Below, in pieces: positions 11,950-19,549 of a DNA stretch of 64,000 nt. The stretch is from Methylocella tundrae (lineage in GTDB: Bacteria > Pseudomonadota > Alphaproteobacteria > Rhizobiales > Beijerinckiaceae). A model generated the notes under the pieces. The model made no database searches, was not told where the DNA came from, and saw only the letters and a list, made by a program, of their open reading frames with translations. The position numbers and the translations under genes are program-made. The first letter of the stretch is position 1. The number at the start of each line of letters is the position of its first letter. Where the stretch lies: contig NZ_CP139089.1 in the NCBI RefSeq assembly GCF_038024855.1, positions 2,948,501-3,012,500 on the forward strand. Direction: 5' to 3'.

Positions 11950-12138
11950 ATGTCACTCGAAAATCATTTGGTCGCGCTCGAGCAGCGCCATGAGGCTCTC
12001 GAGAAAGAAATCGAGAAGGCTCTGGTTCATCCTGCCACCGACGAGCTGAAATTGGCCGAATTGAAACGCCGGAAACTCCACCTCAAGGACGAAATCGTCA
12101 AACTCCGCGGCGAGTCCTCATTCCCAACTATACATTAG
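11950..12138 (+). CDS. YdcH-family DUF465 protein (second copy)
   Basis: A 62-residue coiled-coil protein (HLVALEQRHEALEKEIEKAL, LKLAELKRRKLHLKDEIVKL) with AAGGAG 7 nt before ATG, an excellent ribosome site. It is paralogous to the divergent DUF465 gene at 11477-11695, an arrangement common in alphaproteobacteria. Function unknown. Confidence 0.9.
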   Translation: MSLENHLVALEQRHEALEKEIEKALVHPATDELKLAELKRRKLHLKDEIVKLRGESSFPTIH

Positions 12139-12531
12139 CAGAACGACGGCATAATCATATCTGCCGCGCGAGAGCTGATTGCTGGACTGTACAATACGCG
12201 TGCAGGCGCTTTCTATGCCGTAAGCATGTGAGCCGGCGGCGCGGCAGGTCGTTGCTTGCCCGGGACTAGCGCGGGCGACACGCCGTTCGTTTCGTCATGG
12301 CTGTTTCGAGCGCGGCTTCGAAGCTGCGGATGCGCCGCGATCGCGCGGCCGCGACCACATTGCTTCCGTCAAGCGGGCGCGGGCCAGGGAGTGCAAGCCC
12401 GCGCCCGCTTTGACCATAATTTGCCTTTGCAGCGCCGATATGGCTTGGCGAAAGGCTGCGAAATCGGCTAAGGGTAGCGTCGCATTGCGCCGCTAAGGCG
12501 ACAATCAAGGCGCGAGCCTTCGATCTCTGAT
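12139..12531. other. Intergenic region before the tRNA remnant
   Basis: No supportable gene or strong signal. This is the last stretch that I assign to the ancestral chromosome; the promoter of the truncated tRNA-Arg gene should lie in its final 100 bp. Confidence 0.4.
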
Positions 12532-12573
<42 letters not shown>

Positions 12574-12813
12574 TGCTGTCAAGGGGGCAATGTTTTGAGT
12601 ATGAATAGGAAAGACGCGTAAAGTCAGATTGTTAGGTTAGCCTCAGCAGATCGCCCAAGTCCGATATTTTTCCGCGTAAGCACCGCGTAAGCAGCTTCCG
12701 GAAAGGCGCAGCGGATAAGGGCGTAGCAATCCAGCGAACTGGCTGGGGCTTTGTGAGTAGGATTGCCGAATCCGTTGACCTGTTAAGGTCGGTCGGACTA
12801 GGCAATGTGAGAT

Positions 12814-12890
12814 GCGCCCGTAGCTCAGCTGGATAGAGCGCCACCCTCCGAAGGTGGAGGCCACACGTTCGAATCGTGTCGGGCGCGCCA
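12814..12890 (+). tRNA. tRNA-Arg (anticodon CCG)
   Basis: Complete cloverleaf: acceptor GCGCCCG with CGGGCGC, D arm GCTC/GAGC, anticodon stem CCACC/GGTGG with loop CTCCGAA, T stem ACACG/CGTGT with loop TTCGAAT, discriminator G and encoded CCA. Decodes CGG. Its acceptor stem differs from the nearby remnant, so it is a separate gene rather than a duplicate. It may supply the function lost from the truncated copy. Confidence 0.97.
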
Positions 12891-13017
12891 TCTCTCTCAA
12901 GAGATCAGACGTTTGTTGCGCCCCATATTGCGCCGCGCCTCTCCGAGTTCCAGCGCCATCACGTGTGCAGAGAATGGTCATCGCGGTGGGGCTCGCTCGG
13001 CCTAGCCGGCCGCAGCG

Positions 13018-13338
13018 TTAGGCGCTTCCGTCGGACCCTTGCGGCAAATAGGCCGAGAATTCTCCCTGAGGAGGAATGGAATAGGAGTCGGCAAGCGCCT
13101 TGATCTGAAAACCGATCGATTTGCGCAGTGTTCGCAAAGCGGACTCGAACGCTAGCCAATCAGGGTCGCGGCTATCACATCGCAACGTCGTAAGATCGAA
13201 CTGCTCGACTGCATCGAAGAACCGGCGAATCGTCTGAGCTAAGGCAACGATGACGATATCGAGCGGGCTGCCAGGAGCGCAGTCACGCCGCAGGCGGGTT
13301 AGGTCATGGCGCAGGCCGCCATATATTCCCCCCAACAT
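13018..13338 (-). CDS. Hypothetical protein, possible remnant
   Basis: A 106-codon frame with protein-like composition (LVIVALAQTIRRFFDAVEQF-like helices, then ALRTLRKSIGFQIKALADSY). I recognise no family. It lies in the degraded left edge of the element, next to a traD-like gene and a hairpin, and could be a fragment. The ATG at 13386 would lengthen it by 16 codons across the hairpin. Confidence 0.35.
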   Translation of the reverse strand: MLGGIYGGLRHDLTRLRRDCAPGSPLDIVIVALAQTIRRFFDAVEQFDLTTLRCDSRDPDWLAFESALRTLRKSIGFQIKALADSYSIPPQGEFSAYLPQGSDGSA

Positions 13339-13443
13339 ATGTTGACCGGCTTCGCACAGGGGTGAGTTTTTACTCTGACCCCGCACTTACTCGCGCAATG
13401 CCTGATCGAAAGATTCTTCTTGCATCCATCGGGGCGTCCACAG

Positions 13444-13713
13444 ATGCGCACCTGGCAGGTCGAACGTCGCAAGCGGACGCGGCATCTGATCGAACTCGGT
13501 GGCCTTGTCGTCAAGTCCGGGGTCGCGGACCTGACGGGCGACGACCGCACCATGATCTACGGCGCGTTGCTCTGGGTGGCCGACAAGCTCCGAAGCGATC
13601 AGGCTGAACACGCGCTGGCGCTCTGGACCGCGAAGGGAAAGCAAGCGTTTGCTATGGAGAGGACGGCATATGCCTCCACGATCTCGCAGGAAACGCCGCA
13701 AGATCGGGCGTGA
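13444..13713 (+). CDS. TraD-like conjugal transfer protein, isolated
   Basis: MRTWQVERRKRTRHLIELGG, followed by LTGDDRTMIYGALLWVADKL, matches the small TraD proteins of rhizobial-type transfer regions, whose role in DNA processing is not well defined. At about 89 residues it is the normal size. It stands alone, 26 kb from traG and the relaxase, with no other tra gene adjacent. That suggests a remnant of an earlier element or a rearranged end of this one. No clear ribosome site is visible before 13444, and 13420 is an alternative. Confidence 0.65.
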   Translation: MRTWQVERRKRTRHLIELGGLVVKSGVADLTGDDRTMIYGALLWVADKLRSDQAEHALALWTAKGKQAFAMERTAYASTISQETPQDRA

Positions 13714-13884
13714 CTGATGGCGGGCGGCGCGGAGACCTCACATATCGCAGTGCCGCCCGCCATCGCCGCGCAAATGCTTGCCGCTTCATCGGTTCTAATC
13801 GAAGACTATGTTGCAGAAGGTCTCAATCTTGAAAATCTAAAACTGCAATGTAGTCTTGCGGTAGTCACCGGCTCGTTCACAGGA

Positions 13885-14364
13885 TCAGTCGGGGCATGGC
13901 CAGATGTAGGTTGCAACCTGCTGCCCGTGTACGGGGTGGACGCCCAAGTCCCGCAGCGCGAGCCCCGCCCCTTCGTAGAAATGTCGCGCCGTGACGTTGG
14001 CCGCATCCGTGCGCAGCCAGAATCCGTCCGGCATTTCCAGCTTGGCAAGGCGCAGGAGTGCTTTGCCCAAACCTCTGCCCTGATGCGAGGGTGAGACGAA
14101 CAACTGTCTTACCCAATCGGGGCGCTGAAAGGCCAGAAAACCTTCGATAGCGCCCTCCATAATGGCTACATGGATACTCCACGCCACCCCCTGAGAGGCT
14201 AACCTTTGCTGGTAGTCGCTGAGCGAACCCTCGCCGAGCCCTGTCGCGTTCCAACTATCCTGCCAGATCTGAGCCACTCTGGGCGCGTCCTCCGGTCGGT
14301 ACGGTCGGATGTGCGGATCTGGTTGGTGCAAGGCGGAGATGGTCTGGTCCTCGATAGCGAACAT
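13885..14364 (-). CDS. GNAT-family N-acetyltransferase
   Basis: Acetyl-CoA-dependent transferase: the pyrophosphate-binding motif V-S-P-S-H-Q-G-R-G-L-G-K-A is at about residues 105-118, followed by the C-terminal segment VTARHFYEGAGL. 159 residues, usual length. The acceptor cannot be predicted (antibiotics, polyamines or protein N-termini are all possible). It is the first of several accessory genes separated by a ~130-bp repeat, one copy of which lies 150 bp upstream. Confidence 0.88.
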   Translation of the reverse strand: MFAIEDQTISALHQPDPHIRPYRPEDAPRVAQIWQDSWNATGLGEGSLSDYQQRLASQGVAWSIHVAIMEGAIEGFLAFQRPDWVRQLFVSPSHQGRGLGKALLRLAKLEMPDGFWLRTDAANVTARHFYEGAGLALRDLGVHPVHGQQVATYIWPCPD

Positions 14365-14517
14365 ACTCGTTGTTCATCGTAGGCGTAAGCGTCTGTCGCA
14401 TAACTAAGGGATGAAAGTCTAGCTTTTGCGACACCTTGCAGCCGGGAGGCCCGGCCGCCGCGTTCCGGTCACGAGCCAAGATTTCCGCGATGGCTGCTTC
14501 ACGATGGTATCGCACCC

Positions 14518-14643
14518 GAGAGGGCTATGGCGTAGACGTAGTTATCATCGCTATCGGTCGTGGCCCGCCACCCCGCCAATTCTACGCCATGGCGCGATAT
14601 TCTGCGCGATGGCTACTCATTCACCGCCGATTTGCCGCATGGC
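14518..14643 (+). repeat. Dispersed ~130-bp repeat, copy 1
   Basis: Begins GAGAGGGCTATGGCGTA, contains GTGGCCCGCCACC and TTCTACGCCATGGCGCGATA, and ends CGATTTGCCGCATGG. It aligns over its length with copies at 15825-15960 and 17665-17800, all in the same direction. It is the most diverged copy at its left edge. It lies downstream of the MerR-TipAS gene and upstream of the GNAT gene. Confidence 0.8.
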
Positions 14644-14814
14644 CGACCAACAGCATTTCCAACAACACGCAGGCCTACTGTAAGGGCGGGAATCGCCCAT
14701 AAGCAGCCGTATCCACGAGCTTGGCGCGCTACCCAAAGCCGCCTTTCTGGTCCGAGGCTATGCGAACCGGTCGATCTCAAATCGGAATTTCATGCGGATC
14801 GACCGGCGCTCCTA

Positions 14815-15621
14815 TCAGGCTGCGTCGTCTGGTTTTGGCATGATACCCTCCGCGATGGCCGCGCCGTAAGCTTGTCCAACGAAGTCCATGATGTCATTTG
14901 ACGAGCTTGACGCAGCCGCAAAAGCAGGCTGCTCATGCGTCTCGCGCGCCACGGTCCTCATCTTGCGAGTCAGCGCAGGGTCACCTCCCGTTGCCTCGAA
15001 CACCTTGCCCATCCAGCGCCGGGCAAGGTCCATCGCTTCGGGCGAGGAAGGATCGCCGGACTTCATCAGCCGGGTGGCCTCGCCGTGCAATGCTTCCCAA
15101 TCGGCATCGGCCTTGTCCATGCCCCCATAGCCGTTGGCGGCGAGGGTCGCCTGGTCGCTCGGGGAAAAGTGTTTGGCGGCGACCGCCCGATAGGCGGCGG
15201 CCAGATCGTCGTTGCGCTTGTTGGTCATCGCGGTTTCCTTGGTAAGGTTCATCAAATCGTCCGAGGAAATGCTGCCGTGCTCGGCGAGCTTGGCTCGGGC
15301 CGCCGACAGCAGCCGGAGTGCCTGGTCGACTCGCTTCGCTTCCTGGCGCAACACCTGCTCGTGCAGCTCCAGGAAAGTCGCCAAGTCGGGAAGACCGCCG
15401 GACAGGAGTTCGGCGATCCGGCTGAGCGGAAAGCCGAAGTTCTTGAGGGCGATCACCTGGTGCAAACGCGCGATCTGATCGGGACCATAGACCCGCCAGC
15501 CGGCTGGTGTTCGCTCGGCTCGGAGCAAGCCGTGCGCCTCGTACAGCCGCAATGCCTTCCCGCTCACCCCTAACCGGCGAGCGACTTCAGCAGAGCGGAG
15601 ATAAGGTCCAGAGTTCGCCAA
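14815..15621 (-). CDS. MerR-family regulator with C-terminal TipAS domain
   Basis: N-terminal winged helix of the MerR type (YLRSAEVARRLGVSGKALRL, then GWRVYGPDQIARLHQVIALK), a coiled-coil linker, and a C-terminal ~140 residues resembling the TipAS antibiotic-binding domain (AAYRAVAAKHFSPSDQATL, MDLARRWMGKVFEATGGDP). TipA-type proteins sense thiopeptides and activate resistance genes; the ligand here is unknown. I favour a TTG start at 15621 preceded by AAAGGA; the frame is open to a GTG at 15693. No obvious target gene is adjacent, so it may control itself or the GNAT gene. Confidence 0.85.
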   Translation of the reverse strand: MANSGPYLRSAEVARRLGVSGKALRLYEAHGLLRAERTPAGWRVYGPDQIARLHQVIALKNFGFPLSRIAELLSGGLPDLATFLELHEQVLRQEAKRVDQALRLLSAARAKLAEHGSISSDDLMNLTKETAMTNKRNDDLAAAYRAVAAKHFSPSDQATLAANGYGGMDKADADWEALHGEATRLMKSGDPSSPEAMDLARRWMGKVFEATGGDPALTRKMRTVARETHEQPAFAAASSSSNDIMDFVGQAYGAAIAEGIMPKPDDAA

Positions 15622-15824
15622 ACGTACAGTCCTTTCTCGAACGAACCGCCTTATCCGGCCTGCCCCAAGGGCCGGTGCAAGTGAAATCGGCACCGAAGTC
15701 CGTGGGCGTCTTCATATCGGGGGTTCTTCGCCAAAAGCGGCCGGCTACAAACCACCAGACCCGGCCATTCAGAAAATAGCCAAAACCGCTGATGAACTGC
15801 GCCAACTAGCATTGAAGTCGCACC

Positions 15825-15960
15825 GTGCGGCGTTAGAGGGCTATAGCGTAGACGTAGTGCTCATCATCATCGGGCGTGGCCCGCCACCCCCGCCGATTGC
15901 ACGCTACAGCACGATATTCTGCGCGGCAGCACGATGACACTCCGATCACCGCATGGCCAT
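15825..15960 (+). repeat. Dispersed ~130-bp repeat, copy 2
   Basis: Shares its first 26 bases (15825-15850) exactly with copy 3 (17665-17690), and the central GCGTGGCCCGCCA motif with both other copies. It ends 12 bp beyond the VOC gene stop codon, so on the minus strand it directly follows that gene. Confidence 0.85.
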
Positions 15961-15971
15961 CACACGGCAGT

Positions 15972-16367
15972 CTACGATAGACAGTCCAGCATCCACTGGA
16001 CACCGAACCGATCAGTGAGTTTACCGTAATAACTCCCCCACGGCTGCACTGCGAGATGTGTGGTGATCTTGCCGCCATCGGCAAGCGCCATGAATAATCT
16101 GTCTGTAGACGCGCGGTCGTCCATGATGAGCATGTGAGCGGAGCCTCGCATCGGTTCGGCATCGTGATTGTCCGAGGCGAAGAACAGAAGACCAGGTCCC
16201 TCGAAGCGGGCGTGCATGACTTTGCCGCGCATGCCTTCGCTGGCGAGCGGCACTCCGTGGTCGCCATGACGCATGAGCGCCGTGACCCGACCAAGGCCAC
16301 ATTTGGTATAGAAGTCGAGCGCTGATTCACACTGGGTCGTGAAAAAGAGATAGTTGGCAAGCTGCAT
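15972..16367 (-). CDS. VOC-family protein (PhnB/glyoxalase-like)
   Basis: A 131-residue single-unit vicinal-oxygen-chelate protein: NYLFFTTQCESALDFYTKCG at the start, ASDNHDAEPMRGSAHMLIMD in the middle, and the family's C-terminal WGSYYGKLTDRFGVQWML. PhnB-like members have this pattern; their biochemical role is mostly undefined, and some give drug resistance by sequestration. It is flanked by a repeat downstream and a 12-bp perfect inverted repeat upstream. Confidence 0.85.
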   Translation of the reverse strand: MQLANYLFFTTQCESALDFYTKCGLGRVTALMRHGDHGVPLASEGMRGKVMHARFEGPGLLFFASDNHDAEPMRGSAHMLIMDDRASTDRLFMALADGGKITTHLAVQPWGSYYGKLTDRFGVQWMLDCLS

Positions 16368-16420
16368 GGCATGACCTCCAATAAGCTACCAGACCGCGAA
16401 ATCTTCGCGTCTCGCAGTCC

Positions 16421-16456
16421 AGAGCAACGTGCGCTCCGATGAATGCACGTTGCTCT
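16421..16456. repeat. Perfect 12-bp inverted repeat between VOC and tautomerase genes
   Basis: AGAGCAACGTGC at 16421-16432 pairs exactly with GCACGTTGCTCT at 16445-16456 over a 12-nt loop. Neither side has a T tract, so it is not a classic intrinsic terminator. It could be an operator in the VOC promoter (54 bp upstream of that gene) or a transcript-stabilising hairpin at the end of the tautomerase mRNA. Confidence 0.75.
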
Positions 16457-16479
16457 AGAGAATTCAGCGATGCGAAACG

Positions 16480-16908
16480 CTACGGGGCGATGCCGCCGCC
16501 CACTATGGCCTCGACCAAGCTGGCATTGTCGTAGCTGCGGCCGGCGATGCCCCAAGCTCCTTCGGGAGCGTAGACGATGTTCGACCAGATATGTTCACGC
16601 TTCAGCCGTCCTCCGGCTGCCTTTTCGACGATATCCGTTGCCTTCTCAATAAAAGCGCTTTTCGCCTCAGGCGTCGCCAGCGCGATCTCGGGGAGCTTGA
16701 GTTCGACAAAAGCTGCCGCCGCCACCTTGCCACCGGCAAGTATATGTTCCCTAGGCAACACGTTGATGGAGCCGACGATGTTGGCCGTCATGAAGGCATT
16801 CCCGGTCAGACCCGAAACTTCGAGAAGCGCGTCTGTCAGCCCGGAAAAGGCCTCGGCCTGGGCCTGTGGCGATAGCAGCCCTTCGGGCACGGTGAGCGTA
16901 ATGGGCAT
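16480..16908 (-). CDS. Tautomerase-family protein
   Basis: Mature sequence begins MPITLTVPEG, giving the N-terminal proline that acts as catalytic base in the tautomerase (4-oxalocrotonate tautomerase/MIF) superfamily. GAGGAG lies 6 nt before the ATG, which fixes this start. At 142 residues it is a fused or longer subfamily member. The substrate is unknown; neighbours give no pathway. It is divergent from tetR, and the intervening region carries a palindrome and related half-sites, so TetR probably represses it. Confidence 0.8.
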   Translation of the reverse strand: MPITLTVPEGLLSPQAQAEAFSGLTDALLEVSGLTGNAFMTANIVGSINVLPREHILAGGKVAAAAFVELKLPEIALATPEAKSAFIEKATDIVEKAAGGRLKREHIWSNIVYAPEGAWGIAGRSYDNASLVEAIVGGGIAP

Positions 16909-16998
16909 AGGGTTCTCCTCGTTTGAACGGGAACGGCATCTGATATATACCGAACACTCTCTATCCATAAACGTTGGTCACTCTCTATGCAAGAGATA

Positions 16999-17014
16999 AA
17001 GAGTGATCACTCTT
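16999..17014. promoter_or_regulatory. Probable TetR operator (16-bp perfect palindrome)
   Basis: AAGAGTGATCACTCTT reads the same on both strands and ends 13 bp before the tetR start. Related half-sites CACTCTCTAT occur twice more in 16952-16990, towards the tautomerase promoter. The position, overlapping the divergent promoters, is typical of TetR autoregulation. Confidence 0.7.
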
Positions 17015-17027
17015 AATGAGGACGGCT

Positions 17028-17660
17028 ATGCGTTACAGCCCGGAGCATAAACAGGAGACCAAATCCAAGATCGTGGCGGCGGCGGGCCGGGTTTTCCGGG
17101 AGGAGGGCTATGGCGGCGGCGGTATCGAAGCATTGACCAAGGCTGCTGGCGTCACCAACGGCGCCTTCTATGGGCACTTTAAATCCAAGAGCGAAGCCTT
17201 CCGCATCGCCGTGCTGTCGGGCTTGGAAGAGTTGCGGCAAGGAATTGCAGCGCTCAAAGGCAACGACCAGACGAACTGGCTGACGACCTTCGTGGGTTTC
17301 TATCTTGGTTACAAACGGACCTGCGATCTCGGCGAAAGCTGTGCCTTGCCGAGCCTGTCCACCGATGTGATGCGCGCCGATGACGATACGCGCGCTGCTT
17401 ATACGGCGGAGTTGATGCGCCTCGTCGACGAGGTCGCCGCAGGTTTGCCGGACAATGATGCCCCAGGCACGCCAGTCGGTTCGCAAAAAGATCAGGCGAT
17501 CGTGCTGCTCGCCATGCTGAGCGGAGGCGTTACACTTGCCCGAGCCGTATCGGACCGGGAGTTGTCGGACCGCATCGCCCGCCTCGTAGCGCAGGCAGCG
17601 TTACGCTTGACCGGTCAGAAAGCGTTGGACAGCGCGCATTCGAGTTCTGCCGATCATTAA
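17028..17660 (+). CDS. TetR-family transcriptional regulator
   Basis: The N-terminal TetR DNA-binding domain is clear: KIVAAAGRVFREEGYGGGGI, then ALTKAAGVTNGAFYGHFKSK. The C-terminal ligand domain is of the variable type seen in repressors of redox or detoxification genes. I start at ATG 17028 because GAGG is 7 nt upstream; ATG 17016 lies within the operator region. It probably represses the divergent tautomerase gene and itself. Confidence 0.9.
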   Translation: MRYSPEHKQETKSKIVAAAGRVFREEGYGGGGIEALTKAAGVTNGAFYGHFKSKSEAFRIAVLSGLEELRQGIAALKGNDQTNWLTTFVGFYLGYKRTCDLGESCALPSLSTDVMRADDDTRAAYTAELMRLVDEVAAGLPDNDAPGTPVGSQKDQAIVLLAMLSGGVTLARAVSDRELSDRIARLVAQAALRLTGQKALDSAHSSSADH

Positions 17661-17664
17661 AGTT

Positions 17665-17800
17665 GTGCGGCGTTAGAGGGCTATAGCGTACATATAGTGC
17701 TCATCTTCGTCGGGCGTGGCCCGCCAGCCCCGCCGATTCTACGCCATGGCGCGACATTCTACGCGGAAGCTACCAAACACCGCCGATTTCCGCATGGATG
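17665..17800 (+). repeat. Dispersed ~130-bp repeat, copy 3
   Basis: Same orientation and length as copies 1 and 2. It starts 5 bp after the tetR stop codon and ends about 60 bp beyond the MFS gene's 3' end, so on the minus strand it follows that gene as copy 2 follows the VOC gene. Confidence 0.85.
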
Positions 17801-17858
17801 ACGTGTGGTAAAGATGGCGACAACTCCAGACTACCCCGACCGTGTCACGCCGACGTTT

Positions 17859-19403
17859 TTACCGTCCGTTTGAGTCAAGACATCTGGTTTTCGGCAGAGC
17901 ATCGGCCTCACTGGTCGGCGCGCGGGCGAGAAGCCACAATATCGTTATGGCGCAGAGGATGGTGACAGCGGCGAGGATATTGGTGAGCGTTTGAAAGGCT
18001 GCTTCGTAGGCCCGGATCAAGCTGGGCGCATCCATGCCGGGGACGAGCGCGACCGCTCCCATCATATCGCCGACTGCGAGGCGCTGGCTCGCCTGCGGAA
18101 CTGATGGCATGGATGCGGCTTGCGACAAGGCCAGCGCCCGTCCGATCAGACCTGTCAGTGCTGCGCTGACGATCGCAAGCGCGACGCCTTCGCCGGCAAC
18201 ACGCACGGTGCCGAAGATGCCGGTCGCCATTCCGGCGCGCTCCCTTGGAACGATGCTGACGGACAGGGCGTCCATCAATCCCCAGGGCAGACCCGTACCG
18301 ATGCCGATCAGCAGCATCGGCGGCAGTACGGCGAGGCCGGCGTTGAGATCCACCGTACCCAACCAGACCAGCCCGACGGCCGCGATTATGAGACCCGCAC
18401 CGGAAATGACATGGGCCGAAAAGCGGTGCGTCAGCGCGGCAGCCGCCATCGGTACGACGAGCATCGGGCCTGCGAGCGCCATCATCATCAACCCGGCGCC
18501 GACCGCGCTCTGGCCTTCGATGCCAATGAAGCGCAAGGGCAGGATGACGAGCAGCACGACGAAACAGGCGCAGGTCGCGATCGGGAGAATCTGCACGCCG
18601 ACGAACTGCGGATAGCGGAACAGCGACAGGTCCAGCATCGGTCGCACCGCGTGGATCTCGATACACACGAACACCGCGAGCAGCACCGCCGCGCCGGCGA
18701 GAAGGCCCATGGTCGCACCATCCGTCCAACCGCGCGCCGGCGCCTCGATCACGCCGATGGTGAAAAGCGCCAGCATGCCGGTGAAGCTGAGCGTGCCCGG
18801 CCAGTCGAGCGTCGCGGCATCGGGATCGCGCGTCTCGCGCATACGCGGTACGCCGAAGAACAGCGCCAGCGCGCCGACCAAGCTGCTCGTCAGGAACACC
18901 GACCGCCATCCGGCGGTCTCGATCAGCAGCCCCGCCGTCAGGGGCCCGAAGGCCAGGCCAACACCGAAGGTCGTGCCGAGCAAGCTGAACGCGCGGGTCC
19001 GGTCATGCCCATCGAATTCCTGCGCGAGCGCAGCGGCCCCGCCCGCCAATGCTGCGGCTGCGCCGACGCCCTGTGCGGCGCGGAGGAGATCGACGACCCA
19101 GAGGGATGGCGCGACGCTCAACGCCAGCGAGAACAGTACGAATAGAGCGACGCCGATGGTGAAGATGCGCTTGCGTCCATAGCGGTCGGCCAGCGCACCG
19201 GCCGCCATCAGCAGGCTGCCGAAGGTCAACATGAAAGCGTTGGTGATCCAGGTCAGCGCCTCGGGACTGCCGTGGAGTTCACGGCCGATGGCGGGCGTCG
19301 CGGCGGCGCCGCCGGAGAAACTGAGCGGCAGGATGAGCGCCGCGAGACAGACTGCGCCAAGAATGACCGGGCTGCCGCCGTGTTGATGTGCCGGTATTTT
19401 CAA
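17859..19403 (-). CDS. MFS transporter, DHA2 (14-helix drug:H+ antiporter) family
   Basis: About 514 residues with the fourteen-helix pattern of EmrB/QacA-type exporters. The signature LADRYGRKRIFTIG between helices 2 and 3 is the MFS motif A, and LTWITNAFMLTFGSLLMAAG is the usual first-loop segment. It exports hydrophobic compounds by proton antiport; the substrate is unknown. I prefer a TTG start at 19403 with GAGGA upstream; the frame is open to a TTG at 19478. A LysR gene is divergent, 146 bp away, and likely regulates it. Confidence 0.85.
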   Translation of the reverse strand: MKIPAHQHGGSPVILGAVCLAALILPLSFSGGAAATPAIGRELHGSPEALTWITNAFMLTFGSLLMAAGALADRYGRKRIFTIGVALFVLFSLALSVAPSLWVVDLLRAAQGVGAAAALAGGAAALAQEFDGHDRTRAFSLLGTTFGVGLAFGPLTAGLLIETAGWRSVFLTSSLVGALALFFGVPRMRETRDPDAATLDWPGTLSFTGMLALFTIGVIEAPARGWTDGATMGLLAGAAVLLAVFVCIEIHAVRPMLDLSLFRYPQFVGVQILPIATCACFVVLLVILPLRFIGIEGQSAVGAGLMMMALAGPMLVVPMAAAALTHRFSAHVISGAGLIIAAVGLVWLGTVDLNAGLAVLPPMLLIGIGTGLPWGLMDALSVSIVPRERAGMATGIFGTVRVAGEGVALAIVSAALTGLIGRALALSQAASMPSVPQASQRLAVGDMMGAVALVPGMDAPSLIRAYEAAFQTLTNILAAVTILCAITILWLLARAPTSEADALPKTRCLDSNGR

Positions 19404-19549
19404 GCTTGTCCTCGCACCGGGGGAATGGGGCCAGGAACCGCTGCGGTTCCGATCCTCCCCTTCTTTTCCTCGATACAATGCGGATCATGAGGCGATAATC
19501 CCGCTCGTTGTCGTTTCATTAAAGCGCAAAACGCTCTAATATTCGACTC

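Noticed and set aside
12643..12981. Minus-strand open frame over the tRNA with an ARPTRFERVASTF-type segment
   Set aside because: This is a well-known false protein that arises from reading across a tRNA-Arg gene in reverse; the tRNA itself is certain.
14518..17800. The three dispersed repeats as integron attC sites
   Set aside because: Copies 2 and 3 begin with GTTAGAG, which resembles a core site, but lack the GTTRRRY consensus and a paired RYYYAAC site at a proper distance. No integron integrase is present, and several genes carry their own promoters.
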